This document shows, piece after piece, positions 17,901 through 26,259 of a stretch of 52,732 bases of DNA. A program made the translations under genes and the position numbers. Within the stretch, counting starts at the first letter, position 1, and each line of letters begins with the position of its first letter. Source of the stretch: an uncultured Sphingobacteriales bacterium (GTDB lineage Bacteria > Bacteroidota > Bacteroidia > Chitinophagales > Chitinophagaceae); the NCBI GenBank assembly GCA_937991535.1, contig CALKHN010000065.1, forward strand, positions 1 to 52,732, in the 5' to 3' direction. Under the pieces are notes generated by a model. The model saw only the letters and a program-made list of their open reading frames with translations. It made no database searches and had not been told where the DNA came from.

Positions 17901-20576
17901 GGCTTGGGCAAAACGCTGACCATGATCGTTGCGGCAAGCGAAATGAAAAGGCTGGGCATCGTGCATAAGCCCATGATACTGGCATTGAAATCGAATATCA
18001 ACCAGATCACCGAGACCTATAAGAAAGCCTATCCACATGCCCGCATTCTTGCACCGGGCGAAAATGATTTTACGCCTGCCAAACGGATGCGGCTGTTCCA
18101 TGAGATCAAAAACAATAATTGGGACTGCATCATCCTAACACATGACCAGTTCGGGAAAATACCGCAGTCACCGGAAATACAAAGGGAGATATTTCAGAAT
18201 GAACTGGATAATGTAGAACGTGATCTGGAAACGCTAAAAGATTTGGGCGGCGACGTTTCTAAAAAGATGCTCAAAGGGCTGGAGATCCGTAAGAACAACC
18301 TGCAGGGCAAACTCAAAACGCTCCTTACGGACATAGAACAAAAGAAAGATGCAGGCATCAACTTCAAAGAATTAGGTGTTGACCACCTCTTTATTGATGA
18401 AGCACACAAATTCAAGAACCTCACCTTCACCACACGCCATGACCGTGTTGCGGGAATAGGCAATATGGAGGGCAGCCAGAAAGCACTCAACATGCTTTTT
18501 GCTGTACGCACTTTACAGGAAAAATTCAATGCGGACCTATGTGTCACCTTTTTATCAGGCACTCCCATTTCCAACAGCCTGACAGAAATGTACCTGCTGT
18601 TCAAATATCTCCGTCCCAAAGAAATGGAGCGGCAGCATATTGAAAATTTTGATGGCTGGGCTGCGGTATTCGCAAGGAAAAGCACCGACTTTGAATTTTC
18701 TGTTACCAATGAGATTATCGCAAAAGAACGTTTCAGGCATTTTATTAAAGTGCCTGAACTGGCACTGTTCTATAATGAAATAACCGATTACAAAACAGCC
18801 AAACATATACAGCTTGACAAGCCCGCACTGGATGAAACGCTGGTGAACATCAAGCCGACACCGGAGCAAACCGAATTTATTCAAAAGCTTATGCAGTTTG
18901 CCAAAACCGGGGATGGCAGGCTAATAGGGCGTGCCCCGCTGACCCGTGAGGAAGATAAAGGCAGGATGCTGATCGCCACCAACTACGCAAAGAAAATGGC
19001 TGCTGACCTGCGTCTTATTGATAGCCGCACGTATGATGACCATCCTGAAAACAAAGTAAGCACCTGTGCCCGTAAAGTGGCAGAACTCTATTTTCAAAGC
19101 CAGCTCCACAGGGGAACGCAGATCATCTTCAGTGATATTGGTACGCCTAAACCAAACGAGTTTAATATCTACGATGCTCTGAAGGAAAAACTGACAAGGG
19201 ACTTCAATATCCCTGCCGGTGAGATCACTTTTATCCATGACTGGACTGATAAGAAAAAGCCGGAACTGTTCAGGAAAATGAACAACGGGCAGATCAGGAT
19301 TCTGATTGGCAGCACGGAAAAAGCAGGCACTGGTTTAAACGTGCAGCAAAGGGTAATCGCCATGCACCACATGGATATACCCTGGAAACCTGCTGAACTG
19401 GAACAACGCAATGGACGTGGTGCAAGGCAGGGAAACCTTATTGCGAAGGAACACTATGATAACAAGGTGCAGAATTTCATTTATGCAGTTGAGCAGTCTT
19501 TGGACAATTACAAGTTCAACCTACTGAAGAATAAGCAAACATTCATCAGCCAGATGAAGAACTGTGAGCTGAACATCCGCACGATTGACGAAGGGGCTAT
19601 TGATGAAAAAACAGGGATGAACTTTTCCGAATACATTGCTATCCTTTCCGGTGATACATCGCTGCTGGAAAAATCAAAACTGGAAAAAAAAGTAGCAGTG
19701 TTAGAAAGCCTGAAAACAGCACACTTCAGGGAAGTATCACGCTCCAAATATCAGCTCGATAATCTCCAGCATGAGAAAGAAAGTACGGTGCAGACGCTCG
19801 GCAAATTATCCAAAGATGAAAAATTTTATAAAGGGAAGCTGCAATATGAAAAAGACGGCACAAAAGCCAATCCTGTACAGTTAACGGGGTTGACGACCGC
19901 TGATCCTGAAATCATTGGCAAGCATCTGATCAAACTTTACCAGCACTGGAAACCAGCGGATGAACCAAAGGTCGGAACCCTGTATGGCTTTGATCTGTGC
20001 ATCCGGCAGCAACAGGAAGCGTATGAAGAAAACGGAATATTTAAGCATAGATATTATAACACGCTGTACGCCGTCAATCCGAAAACAGACATCAAGTACA
20101 CTTACAATCAGGGGCACCCCAACACAGATAACGCAAAGCTTGCAGCACGTTATTTCCTCAATGCGATTGACCGGGTCGAACCTTTAAAGGAGAAATACCA
20201 AAAGACATTAAAGGAACTGGAAACAAACATCCCGATGGTTGCTGCATTCGTGAATAAACCTTTTGAAAAGGAAAAGGAACTGCTGCAAATGAAAAGCGAA
20301 CTGGCAAACCTGGAAAGGAAGATTGCTATCAAGATACAGGAAAACCAAATGAAGCAGAACGGCCTGTTTGATGAAAAGCCTGCTGAACAAAAAGAGCAAC
20401 AGGCCAATCAGGTTGCCGATATACCGGTGATACAAATGAACCCGAAAGTGACTACTCCCTTGCAGGTGGCAATGGCAAAGGTCAACGGTACGGTAGTCAA
20501 CGGTGCAAATCAGCACCATGTTAACGATGAACAGGCTGCACAACGGAACAGGCGAAGCAACAGGTTAAGACTTTAA
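14979..20576 (+). CDS. N-6 DNA methyltransferase / SNF2-family helicase fusion (DarB-like)
   Basis: A 1865-residue protein. N-terminal methylase part: SAM motif EPSSGAG (about residue 130) and catalytic-loop SNIPFGNF (about 200, in place of NPPF/Y). Middle: helicase Walker A in DHEVGLGKT (about 970), DEAH box in FIDEAHKFKN (about 1137), motif III SGTPIS, and motifs V-VI GLNV and QRNGRGARQG (about 1475). The C-terminus is coiled-coil-rich and charged. The combination resembles the phage P1 DarB anti-restriction protein and is a standard cargo of Bacteroidota conjugative elements, so protection of entering DNA is the likely role. I start it at ATG 14979 rather than the in-frame GTG at 14970. 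It splits traE from traF. Confidence 0.88.
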   Translation: MAYNQLQKLNDNIAAIRIALSWDKDKALDEAEVAALQKYAGFGGIKSILFPNADKEEWVKLHATNDDLRLYPKMMELHKLLQEHLTEQQYKETIQSIKNSVLTAFYTPQIVPQTLYKALNERGIHPERLYEPSSGAGVFISEAAKVFPSLKEVTAVEKDMLTGRVLAALSSALPVPAKVHITGFEDTPTNDNGKYDLIVSNIPFGNFTVYDEAFPDKAISGKIHNYFFAKGLDKISNGGVLAFLTTDGFLNNPSNQSARGYLFNKADFISLSVMPDNLMKDTGNTEAPSHLLIVQKNDQKQLLSAEEQLLITIIEQQNEFGNYQLNQYIHRHPEIINGDEIKAGKNQYGSANQSVWQHGDINVIAENLSVTIQAGLQERFNKQLFQQGQAAIIVEPQTIGKLLTLLPMPENKAERVNVQLGLFDSTPAENINRAMAYVNPLDETVVQKQTARIISMVRTTDKPEHETIVLVTAKATAFKQYVYKMYSNAEEITFSANWKNGGALVHELQGLSRQLQQYDHHYTYEGDKVLEAAFGLERNEPGIFTDLKPYYKEGTLVIHNGIIGSIETPDAEYKQAAFRPLLTGQQERGFYEQYIIIRDTYLELAAKEISGNEEYAGLRATLNQHYEQFVSQYGPLNYPVNRKLITNDTAFGFTVLTSLERKEGERYVKADIVLQSLIQKQEQFRTDDPVEALARSLNEKGKVSLDFIEAATGLSESEIISKLDSHIYLNPQSREWETVDQYLSGNVVAKLAVAKQQADLHPGDAQLQRSKEAIGKLQPEKIPFELLDFNLGERWIPNSYYDRYASKLFELNTSINYFQSLDTFKVNASGYNAKITQEYAVTPKSGRITYGTTILEHALENTTPFFTYEVKVGDDKTIRLPDNDAIQLAHQKIESIRNGFITWLQELPDADKKHLEKLYNDTFNCYVLREYNGDHLTFPGLERKNLGIADLYSSQKNAAWRVIQNRGALIDHEVGLGKTLTMIVAASEMKRLGIVHKPMILALKSNINQITETYKKAYPHARILAPGENDFTPAKRMRLFHEIKNNNWDCIILTHDQFGKIPQSPEIQREIFQNELDNVERDLETLKDLGGDVSKKMLKGLEIRKNNLQGKLKTLLTDIEQKKDAGINFKELGVDHLFIDEAHKFKNLTFTTRHDRVAGIGNMEGSQKALNMLFAVRTLQEKFNADLCVTFLSGTPISNSLTEMYLLFKYLRPKEMERQHIENFDGWAAVFARKSTDFEFSVTNEIIAKERFRHFIKVPELALFYNEITDYKTAKHIQLDKPALDETLVNIKPTPEQTEFIQKLMQFAKTGDGRLIGRAPLTREEDKGRMLIATNYAKKMAADLRLIDSRTYDDHPENKVSTCARKVAELYFQSQLHRGTQIIFSDIGTPKPNEFNIYDALKEKLTRDFNIPAGEITFIHDWTDKKKPELFRKMNNGQIRILIGSTEKAGTGLNVQQRVIAMHHMDIPWKPAELEQRNGRGARQGNLIAKEHYDNKVQNFIYAVEQSLDNYKFNLLKNKQTFISQMKNCELNIRTIDEGAIDEKTGMNFSEYIAILSGDTSLLEKSKLEKKVAVLESLKTAHFREVSRSKYQLDNLQHEKESTVQTLGKLSKDEKFYKGKLQYEKDGTKANPVQLTGLTTADPEIIGKHLIKLYQHWKPADEPKVGTLYGFDLCIRQQQEAYEENGIFKHRYYNTLYAVNPKTDIKYTYNQGHPNTDNAKLAARYFLNAIDRVEPLKEKYQKTLKELETNIPMVAAFVNKPFEKEKELLQMKSELANLERKIAIKIQENQMKQNGLFDEKPAEQKEQQANQVADIPVIQMNPKVTTPLQVAMAKVNGTVVNGANQHHVNDEQAAQRNRRSNRLRL

Positions 20577-20587
20577 AAGAAAATATT

Positions 20588-20926
20588 ATGAGCAACAGTG
20601 TATATCCAATCAATAAAGGCATTAATAAAAGTATTGAGTTCAAAGGGCTGAAAGCACAGTATATCTGGTATTTCGGGGGTGGTGTCATTGCACTGCTGAT
20701 CCTATTTGCCATCATGTATATCATCGGCATCAATTCATTTATCTGCATTGGTATCATACTCATTGCCGGAACTGTGCTGGTGGTTAAGCTGTACGCACTG
20801 AGCAATACTTACGGCGAATATGGTATGATGAAGACCATAGCAAAACGCAGCGTACCGAAAGTCATTAAATCAAAAAGCAGGGCTGTATTCTGTACTCCTC
20901 ATCCTGCAAATACAAACATGAAATAA
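20588..20926 (+). CDS. traF: conjugative transfer protein TraF (DUF4133)
   Basis: A 112-residue DUF4133 protein. It opens with the family's usual YPINKGINKSIEFKGLKAQY, followed by two TM helices (about residues 30-50 and 54-72) and a short basic tail. The size and topology are those of VirB3, the inner-membrane partner of the VirB4-like ATPase TraG encoded downstream. It is 11 bp after the methylase-helicase gene. Confidence 0.88.
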   Translation: MSNSVYPINKGINKSIEFKGLKAQYIWYFGGGVIALLILFAIMYIIGINSFICIGIILIAGTVLVVKLYALSNTYGEYGMMKTIAKRSVPKVIKSKSRAVFCTPHPANTNMK

Positions 20927-20936
20927 ATCTGATATT

Positions 20937-21755
20937 ATGGAAAGGCAATTACCATCATTAACAATACACGGTACTTCATTCACGGTTGATATAATGAAGG
21001 AAGCATTAATTGAGGCAGAGAACTCCAATAACATTATCCCTTTTAAGGAAATGTTGTACAAGGGAGATCATTACGCTTTCAGCTATGACCTGAATGAGAA
21101 GAATTTGCCTGGCATCATATCATCAGCATTTGAAGATGTTCAGGTTCCGGCAATGGTTAAACTCGATCCTGAAGGAATGGCTTTGAAGTACAAAAAGAAC
21201 ATCGATGAGATAAAAGAGAAAACGGATTTTGAAATCATAATTGATCAGGACTTGTACAAGCGGCGTCTGAGCGGACATCTTCCCGTTATAGAAATCATGA
21301 ACCATCCTTTCTATGTAGATGTGCGGATGGATTCACTCAGGCCGAAAGATGATTTTACCACATTGGGCATTAGATATTCGGAGATAGACGACTATATACA
21401 TCCTGATGATCAGTGTTACTGGATACCATACCATCCAGCTTCTCATACGGTGAAAAAAATTGATCCCGAAAAAATTACAGCAATCCCAAAGGATGTTTTT
21501 CTAATTGAAATTCCCACACTTGAAAAACTCGACCCTGTTGGCTATGCCCGCCATCATGGTTTTGACATAGAGCAAATAGTTATGGCTAATCTTATTGAGA
21601 AAAATATGGTGGCAAAAATAATCGACTGGAAAGAAACAGGGCTTCAGCAAATTATTGAAAAGAACCTGTCGAAAAAGCAAAGCAAAGATGTAAAGAATAA
21701 AATAGGCAACCAGCCTAAAAAAGCCATCAGGCGAAGCCGTGGCAATAAGATGTAA
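20937..21755 (+). CDS. hypothetical protein between traF and traG
   Basis: A 272-residue soluble protein with no signal or TM segment. It has a mixed alpha/beta core and a strongly basic tail (KKQSKDVKNKIGNQPKKAIRR). Two related-looking stretches each begin with LDPEGMAL or LDPVGYAR. Residues about 120-160 (HPFYVDVRMDSLRPKDDF) read like a globular domain of the DUF type common in these elements, but I cannot name it. It is 10 bp after traF and 32 bp before traG. The basic tail could bind nucleic acid. Function unknown. Confidence 0.65.
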   Translation: MERQLPSLTIHGTSFTVDIMKEALIEAENSNNIIPFKEMLYKGDHYAFSYDLNEKNLPGIISSAFEDVQVPAMVKLDPEGMALKYKKNIDEIKEKTDFEIIIDQDLYKRRLSGHLPVIEIMNHPFYVDVRMDSLRPKDDFTTLGIRYSEIDDYIHPDDQCYWIPYHPASHTVKKIDPEKITAIPKDVFLIEIPTLEKLDPVGYARHHGFDIEQIVMANLIEKNMVAKIIDWKETGLQQIIEKNLSKKQSKDVKNKIGNQPKKAIRRSRGNKM

Positions 21756-21787
21756 GAACATATCAGTAACAAGGTAAAAAAGTGAAC

Positions 21788-24256
21788 ATGGAAAAGCAGT
21801 TGGATGATATTTTACCAATATTGGGCGTAGAACATGATTGTATCCTTTCCAAACAAGGGGATATAACGTTAGTCTTTAAGGCAGAGCTGCCAGAGATATT
21901 TACGCTGTCGGATCAGGAATACGAAGCCTTTCACCAGGCATGGGTAAAAGCGATCAAGATTTTACCAAAGATGTCCATATTCCATAAGCAGGACTGGTTT
22001 ATTGACAGCAAATACTCGCCGGATTTTACAAAAGAAGATACGACCTTCTTAACGCTTAGCAGTGAACGTTTCTTTAATGAACGTCCTTTTTTAGACCATA
22101 GCTGTTATATATTACTTACAAAGAAACCTGCGGGAAGGAAACCTGCCACCTCTTTATTTTCCAACCTGCTCCGCAGGTCTATCGTGCCTGAACAAACATT
22201 GAAGCCTCAACTACTACAGGATTTTTTGGATAGTGCCGGGCAGTTTAAACGGATACTTGAAGACAGCGGCTTTGTGCAACTTACCCGCCTCAAAAATGAT
22301 GAACTGCAAAGCCAGAGCCGTAAGATGGGATTGATAGAACGCTATTGCTACCTCTCTGAAAAGAACGATGAGCTGCTGTTGAAGGACATTGCCTTTCAGG
22401 AGGGCTTACAAATCGGCAGCCAGCATAGCCAACTTTATACATTGGGTGATGCAGCAGATCTTCCCGCTTTGTGTGGTTCACGGATCAACTTTGACAGGTA
22501 CTCCACAGACAAAACAAAATTCAGCATCGGCTTTGCTTCTACGCTTGGGCAACTGCTTCCTTGCAATCATATCTATAATCAATACATATTTATTGAGGAC
22601 ACGCAGAAAACCATGCAAAAGCTGGAGAGCAAGCGTTTAAGGCTGCAATCCCTGTCTGCCTACTCCCGTGAAAACACCATTGCAAGGGATGCTACCAATG
22701 ATTTCCTCAATGAAGCGATTAGCCAGCAACGCCTTCCAGTAAAGGCACACTTTAATGTACAGGTATGGACTTCCAATAAAGAAGAACTGAAAGACCTTAA
22801 AAACCTCGTGTCTTCTGCATTGGCACAAATGGATGCGGTAGCAAAACAGGAAACACTCGGTGCCGCACAGATATTCTGGGCAGGTATCCCCGGCAACGAA
22901 GCCGATTTTCCTATGAATGATACGTTTGATACGTTCGCAGAACAGGCAAGCTGCTTCCTTAACCTCGAAACCAATTACCGTTCTTCTCTTAGCCCGGTCG
23001 GTATCAGGCTTGGCGACAGGCTTACAGGCAAGCCCGTTCATGTGGATATATCCGATGAGCCTATAAAAAAAGGCATCTGCACCAACCGCAACAAATTCAT
23101 TCTTGGCCCATCGGGTAGCGGAAAATCCTTCTTCACCAATCACATGGTACGCTCTTACTATGAGCAAGGCACACATATCGTGCTGGTGGATGTAGGGCAC
23201 AGTTACAAGGGATTATGCGATATGGTGAACGGGTATTACTTCACCTATGATGAAAAGAACCCTATCCGTTTCAATCCTTTCTATATCGGCGAAGGTGACA
23301 GCCTGGATACGGAGAAAAAGGAAAGCATCAAAACATTGCTGCTCGCATTGTGGAAAAAGGATAACGAAACTTTCAACCGTTCCGAATATGTAGCCTTGTC
23401 CAGTGCGTTGCAGCTTTACTATGAAAAACTGGAAAAGAATGATAACCTGTTTCCCTGCTTCAATACTTTCTATGATTTCCTTCGGGACGAATTTGTTGCC
23501 ATCCTGACCAATGACAAGGTGAAGGAAAAGGATTTTGATGTAAACAATTTCCTGTATGTGCTTCGCCCGTATTACAATGGTGGTGAATTTGATTACCTGC
23601 TCAATGCTACAGAAAATCTGGAGTTGCTTACAGAACGTTTTATTGTGTTTGAACTTGACAACATCAAGGATCATCCAATCCTTTTCCCGGTAGTGACCAT
23701 TATCATCATGGAGGTATTTATTTCAAAAATGCGGAAGCTGAAAGGCATCCGTAAAATGATCCTCATTGAAGAAGCTTGGAAGGCCATCGCCAAAGAAGGC
23801 ATGGCAGAGTACATCAAATACCTGTTTAAAACCGTCCGCAAATTCTTTGGGGAAGCTATTGTAGTAACACAGGAAGTGGAAGACATCATCAGTTCTCCTG
23901 TGGTGAAGCAGGCTATCATCAATAATAGCGATTGCAAGATACTCTTAGACCAATCGAAGTACCAGAACAAGTTTGAACAGATACAGGAACTGCTCGGGCT
24001 GACGGAAAAGGAAAAGGCTTTGATCCTTTCGGTGAACAAAGCCAATGACCCTACCAAAAAATATAAAGAAGTATTTATCAGCCTCGGTGGTATGCTCTCC
24101 AAAGTGTACCGGACGGAAGTTTCCCCTGAAGAATATTTTGCCTATACCACAGAGGAAACCGAAAAAGTAAAAGTAACGCAGTACGCTAAAAAATACGGTG
24201 ATGTACGGAAAGGCATTGCTGCATTGGTAGCCGATCTGAAAGCAGGTAAAAAGTAA
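21788..24256 (+). CDS. traG: conjugative transposon ATPase TraG (VirB4-like)
   Basis: An 822-residue TraG-family ATPase that powers the type IV secretion channel. Walker A is GPSGSGKS (about residue 440) and Walker B is MILIEEAWK (about 657), the paired-Glu form typical of VirB4. The N-terminal half (residues 1-400) is the usual TraG N domain that contacts the membrane subunits. I start at ATG 21788, since the GTG two codons earlier is less likely. It is followed 21 bp later by the TraI-like gene. Confidence 0.93.
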   Translation: MEKQLDDILPILGVEHDCILSKQGDITLVFKAELPEIFTLSDQEYEAFHQAWVKAIKILPKMSIFHKQDWFIDSKYSPDFTKEDTTFLTLSSERFFNERPFLDHSCYILLTKKPAGRKPATSLFSNLLRRSIVPEQTLKPQLLQDFLDSAGQFKRILEDSGFVQLTRLKNDELQSQSRKMGLIERYCYLSEKNDELLLKDIAFQEGLQIGSQHSQLYTLGDAADLPALCGSRINFDRYSTDKTKFSIGFASTLGQLLPCNHIYNQYIFIEDTQKTMQKLESKRLRLQSLSAYSRENTIARDATNDFLNEAISQQRLPVKAHFNVQVWTSNKEELKDLKNLVSSALAQMDAVAKQETLGAAQIFWAGIPGNEADFPMNDTFDTFAEQASCFLNLETNYRSSLSPVGIRLGDRLTGKPVHVDISDEPIKKGICTNRNKFILGPSGSGKSFFTNHMVRSYYEQGTHIVLVDVGHSYKGLCDMVNGYYFTYDEKNPIRFNPFYIGEGDSLDTEKKESIKTLLLALWKKDNETFNRSEYVALSSALQLYYEKLEKNDNLFPCFNTFYDFLRDEFVAILTNDKVKEKDFDVNNFLYVLRPYYNGGEFDYLLNATENLELLTERFIVFELDNIKDHPILFPVVTIIIMEVFISKMRKLKGIRKMILIEEAWKAIAKEGMAEYIKYLFKTVRKFFGEAIVVTQEVEDIISSPVVKQAIINNSDCKILLDQSKYQNKFEQIQELLGLTEKEKALILSVNKANDPTKKYKEVFISLGGMLSKVYRTEVSPEEYFAYTTEETEKVKVTQYAKKYGDVRKGIAALVADLKAGKK

Positions 24257-24277
24257 GGACCAAAAAATATATGAGTT

Positions 24278-24955
24278 ATGAAAAAGCTATTGATCATACT
24301 GGCATTTGTGGGATTAGGTACGATAGCACCCGTGCAGCACGCCCAGGCACAGATACCCATCGTGGATATTATCAAGGGTGCGATCAAAAAAGTCATCAAG
24401 GCGATTGACCTGCAAATCCAGCGGCAGCAAAATAAAGTGATCTGGCTGCAAAACGCACAGAAGACGCTGGAGAATACCATGTCCAAAACAAGGCTGGACG
24501 AGATAACGGATTGGGTGGATAAGCAAAAGACCTTGTACAAAGACTATTACGAAGAACTCAGAAAAGTAAAAGCCATCATTTCTTATTACCAACGCATAAA
24601 GGAAATGACTGAAAAGCAGGTGCATTTGGTGGGTGAGTATAAAAGGGCCTGGGCGCTGTTCCAACAGGACAAGCATTTTACTCCCGGTGAGCTTGCCTAT
24701 ATGAGCCGGGTGTATTCCGGCATACTGGATGAGAGCGTAAAGAATATTGACCAGATATACATGGTGGTTAATTCATTTCAAACACAAATGAGCGATGCCA
24801 AAAGACTGGAGCTGATTAATGCAGCAGCTAACCGCACCGATATAAATTACAATGACCTCAAAGCCTTCAACCAGCAGGGCATATTGCTTAGCCTGCAAAG
24901 GGCAAAAGCGCAGAATGATGTGGATGTCGTAAGGAAATTATATGGCCTTCAATAA
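24278..24955 (+). CDS. TraI-like conjugative transfer protein (DUF4141-type)
   Basis: A 225-residue periplasmic protein with a signal peptide ending near HAQAQ. The mature part is long helices with Gln/Lys-rich coiled coil. The conserved C-terminal block reads GELAYMSRVYSGILDE and ends in QNDVDVVRKLYG. It is the first of three tandem relatives. DUF4141 TraI proteins follow TraG in Bacteroidota elements and resemble VirB5. The exact name of this branch is uncertain. Confidence 0.75.
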   Translation: MKKLLIILAFVGLGTIAPVQHAQAQIPIVDIIKGAIKKVIKAIDLQIQRQQNKVIWLQNAQKTLENTMSKTRLDEITDWVDKQKTLYKDYYEELRKVKAIISYYQRIKEMTEKQVHLVGEYKRAWALFQQDKHFTPGELAYMSRVYSGILDESVKNIDQIYMVVNSFQTQMSDAKRLELINAAANRTDINYNDLKAFNQQGILLSLQRAKAQNDVDVVRKLYGLQ

Positions 24956-24965
24956 ATCAACCAAT

Positions 24966-25610
24966 ATGAAAAAGCAATTCATTGTCTTATTACTACTTGC
25001 CCTGTGCGCCACAGGCGTAAAGGCACAGACTTTCGCCGAATGGTTTCAGCAGGGATCAACACAAAAGAAATACCTGCTGCAACAGATAGCAGCATTGCAG
25101 GTGTATATCGGTTATGTTCAAAAAGGTTACTCTATTGCAAAAAAAGGATTGAATACTATCAGTGATATCAAGCATGGTGAGTTCAATCTGCATACCGACT
25201 ATTTCAGCTCTTTAAAGACCGTTAATCCAACCGTCAGGAATTACGCAAAAGTTGCTGAGATCATTGCTATACAAGTCAGGATAGTGCAGGTGTATAAAGC
25301 CGCAGTAAAGCAGGTTAGCAAAAGCGGTGCTTTCAATGATAAGGAAATCAGTTACCTGAACGGTGTTTTTGACAGGCTGATAGATGACTGTACGAAAACC
25401 ATAGATGAACTGATTGCGGTAACGACCAGCAACCAATTGGAAATGAAAGACGATGAACGACTGAAGCGTATTGATGCTCTATACAGCGATATGCAGGGCA
25501 AATACACTTTTGTCCAAGGCTTTTCCAATGAGGCAAAATTGCTGGCAGCTTCCCGCATCCGTGAACAAAATGATGTACGAACAAGCCGTGCGATCAACGG
25601 CATAAAATAA
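24966..25610 (+). CDS. TraI/TerB-like exported protein, second tandem copy
   Basis: A 214-residue exported protein. The start at 24966 gives a clean signal peptide (MKKQFIVLLLLALCATGVKAQ minus its last residue), so I prefer it to the ATG 24 bases upstream, which overlaps the previous gene. The C-terminal block KEISYLNGVFDRLIDD with KDDERLKRID is clearly related to the genes before and after. Database names for such proteins often read TerB family tellurite resistance, which is probably misleading. A role in the transfer channel is inferred from position. Confidence 0.72.
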   Translation: MKKQFIVLLLLALCATGVKAQTFAEWFQQGSTQKKYLLQQIAALQVYIGYVQKGYSIAKKGLNTISDIKHGEFNLHTDYFSSLKTVNPTVRNYAKVAEIIAIQVRIVQVYKAAVKQVSKSGAFNDKEISYLNGVFDRLIDDCTKTIDELIAVTTSNQLEMKDDERLKRIDALYSDMQGKYTFVQGFSNEAKLLAASRIREQNDVRTSRAINGIK

Positions 25611-25615
25611 AATCT

Positions 25616-26248
25616 ATGAAAAAGATAATCCTTCTTTTAATCATCCTTAGTGCGGGAATCAGTAACAAAGCAGCAGCACAGGCACAGGAAATAGAACAGC
25701 TAACACTCAATATAGAAAAGCTGGCACAGTTCAAACAGATATTGAGCGACCTGAAAAAAGGCTACCAGATCGTCAGTACAGGTTATTCCACCATCAAGGA
25801 TTTGTCACAGGGTAATTTCAACCTGCATAAGACTTTCCTTGATGGCCTGATGACGGTTAGCCCGGCAGTCCGCAAATACCGTAAGGTGGCTGATATTATT
25901 AACGACCAGGTAATGATCGTAAAAGAATACAAGACTGCATTTAACAGGTACAAACAGGATGGCAATTTCAGTGCAGGTGAAATTGATTACCTGTCAAAAA
26001 TCTATAACAACCTGTTCAAGCAAAGCCTGAATGACCTTGATGAGCTGACAATGGTGATGACCGACAGTAAGCTGCGGATGTCCGATGATGAGCGGCTCGA
26101 AGCAATCGACAGGATTCACGGCAACATGAATGACAAACTGCTTTTCCTCCGGCATTTTAATAACAATACAACAATACTGGCCGTGCAACGGGCAAGAGAA
26201 AGGAACGATGCGGTTACAATGAAAAAAATATATGGTGTAAACAATTAA
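25616..26248 (+). CDS. TraI/TerB-like exported protein, third tandem copy
   Basis: A 210-residue exported protein with a signal ending near KAAAQAQ. It is helical, with LSDLKKGYQIVSTGYSTIKD in the N-terminal half matching KGYSIAKKGLNTISDIK of the previous gene. The block GEIDYLSKIYNNLFKQ and SDDERLEAID matches both preceding paralogs. It is 5 bp after the second copy and 11 bp before traJ. It may form hetero-oligomers with them; this is inferred. Confidence 0.72.
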   Translation: MKKIILLLIILSAGISNKAAAQAQEIEQLTLNIEKLAQFKQILSDLKKGYQIVSTGYSTIKDLSQGNFNLHKTFLDGLMTVSPAVRKYRKVADIINDQVMIVKEYKTAFNRYKQDGNFSAGEIDYLSKIYNNLFKQSLNDLDELTMVMTDSKLRMSDDERLEAIDRIHGNMNDKLLFLRHFNNNTTILAVQRARERNDAVTMKKIYGVNN

Positions 26249-26259
26249 AATCAATCAAC

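Noticed and set aside
24278..26248. Tellurite resistance (TerB) role for the tandem exported genes
   Set aside because: They carry signal peptides and sit in the transfer operon; the TerB label appears to be a naming artefact, and no other ter genes are present.
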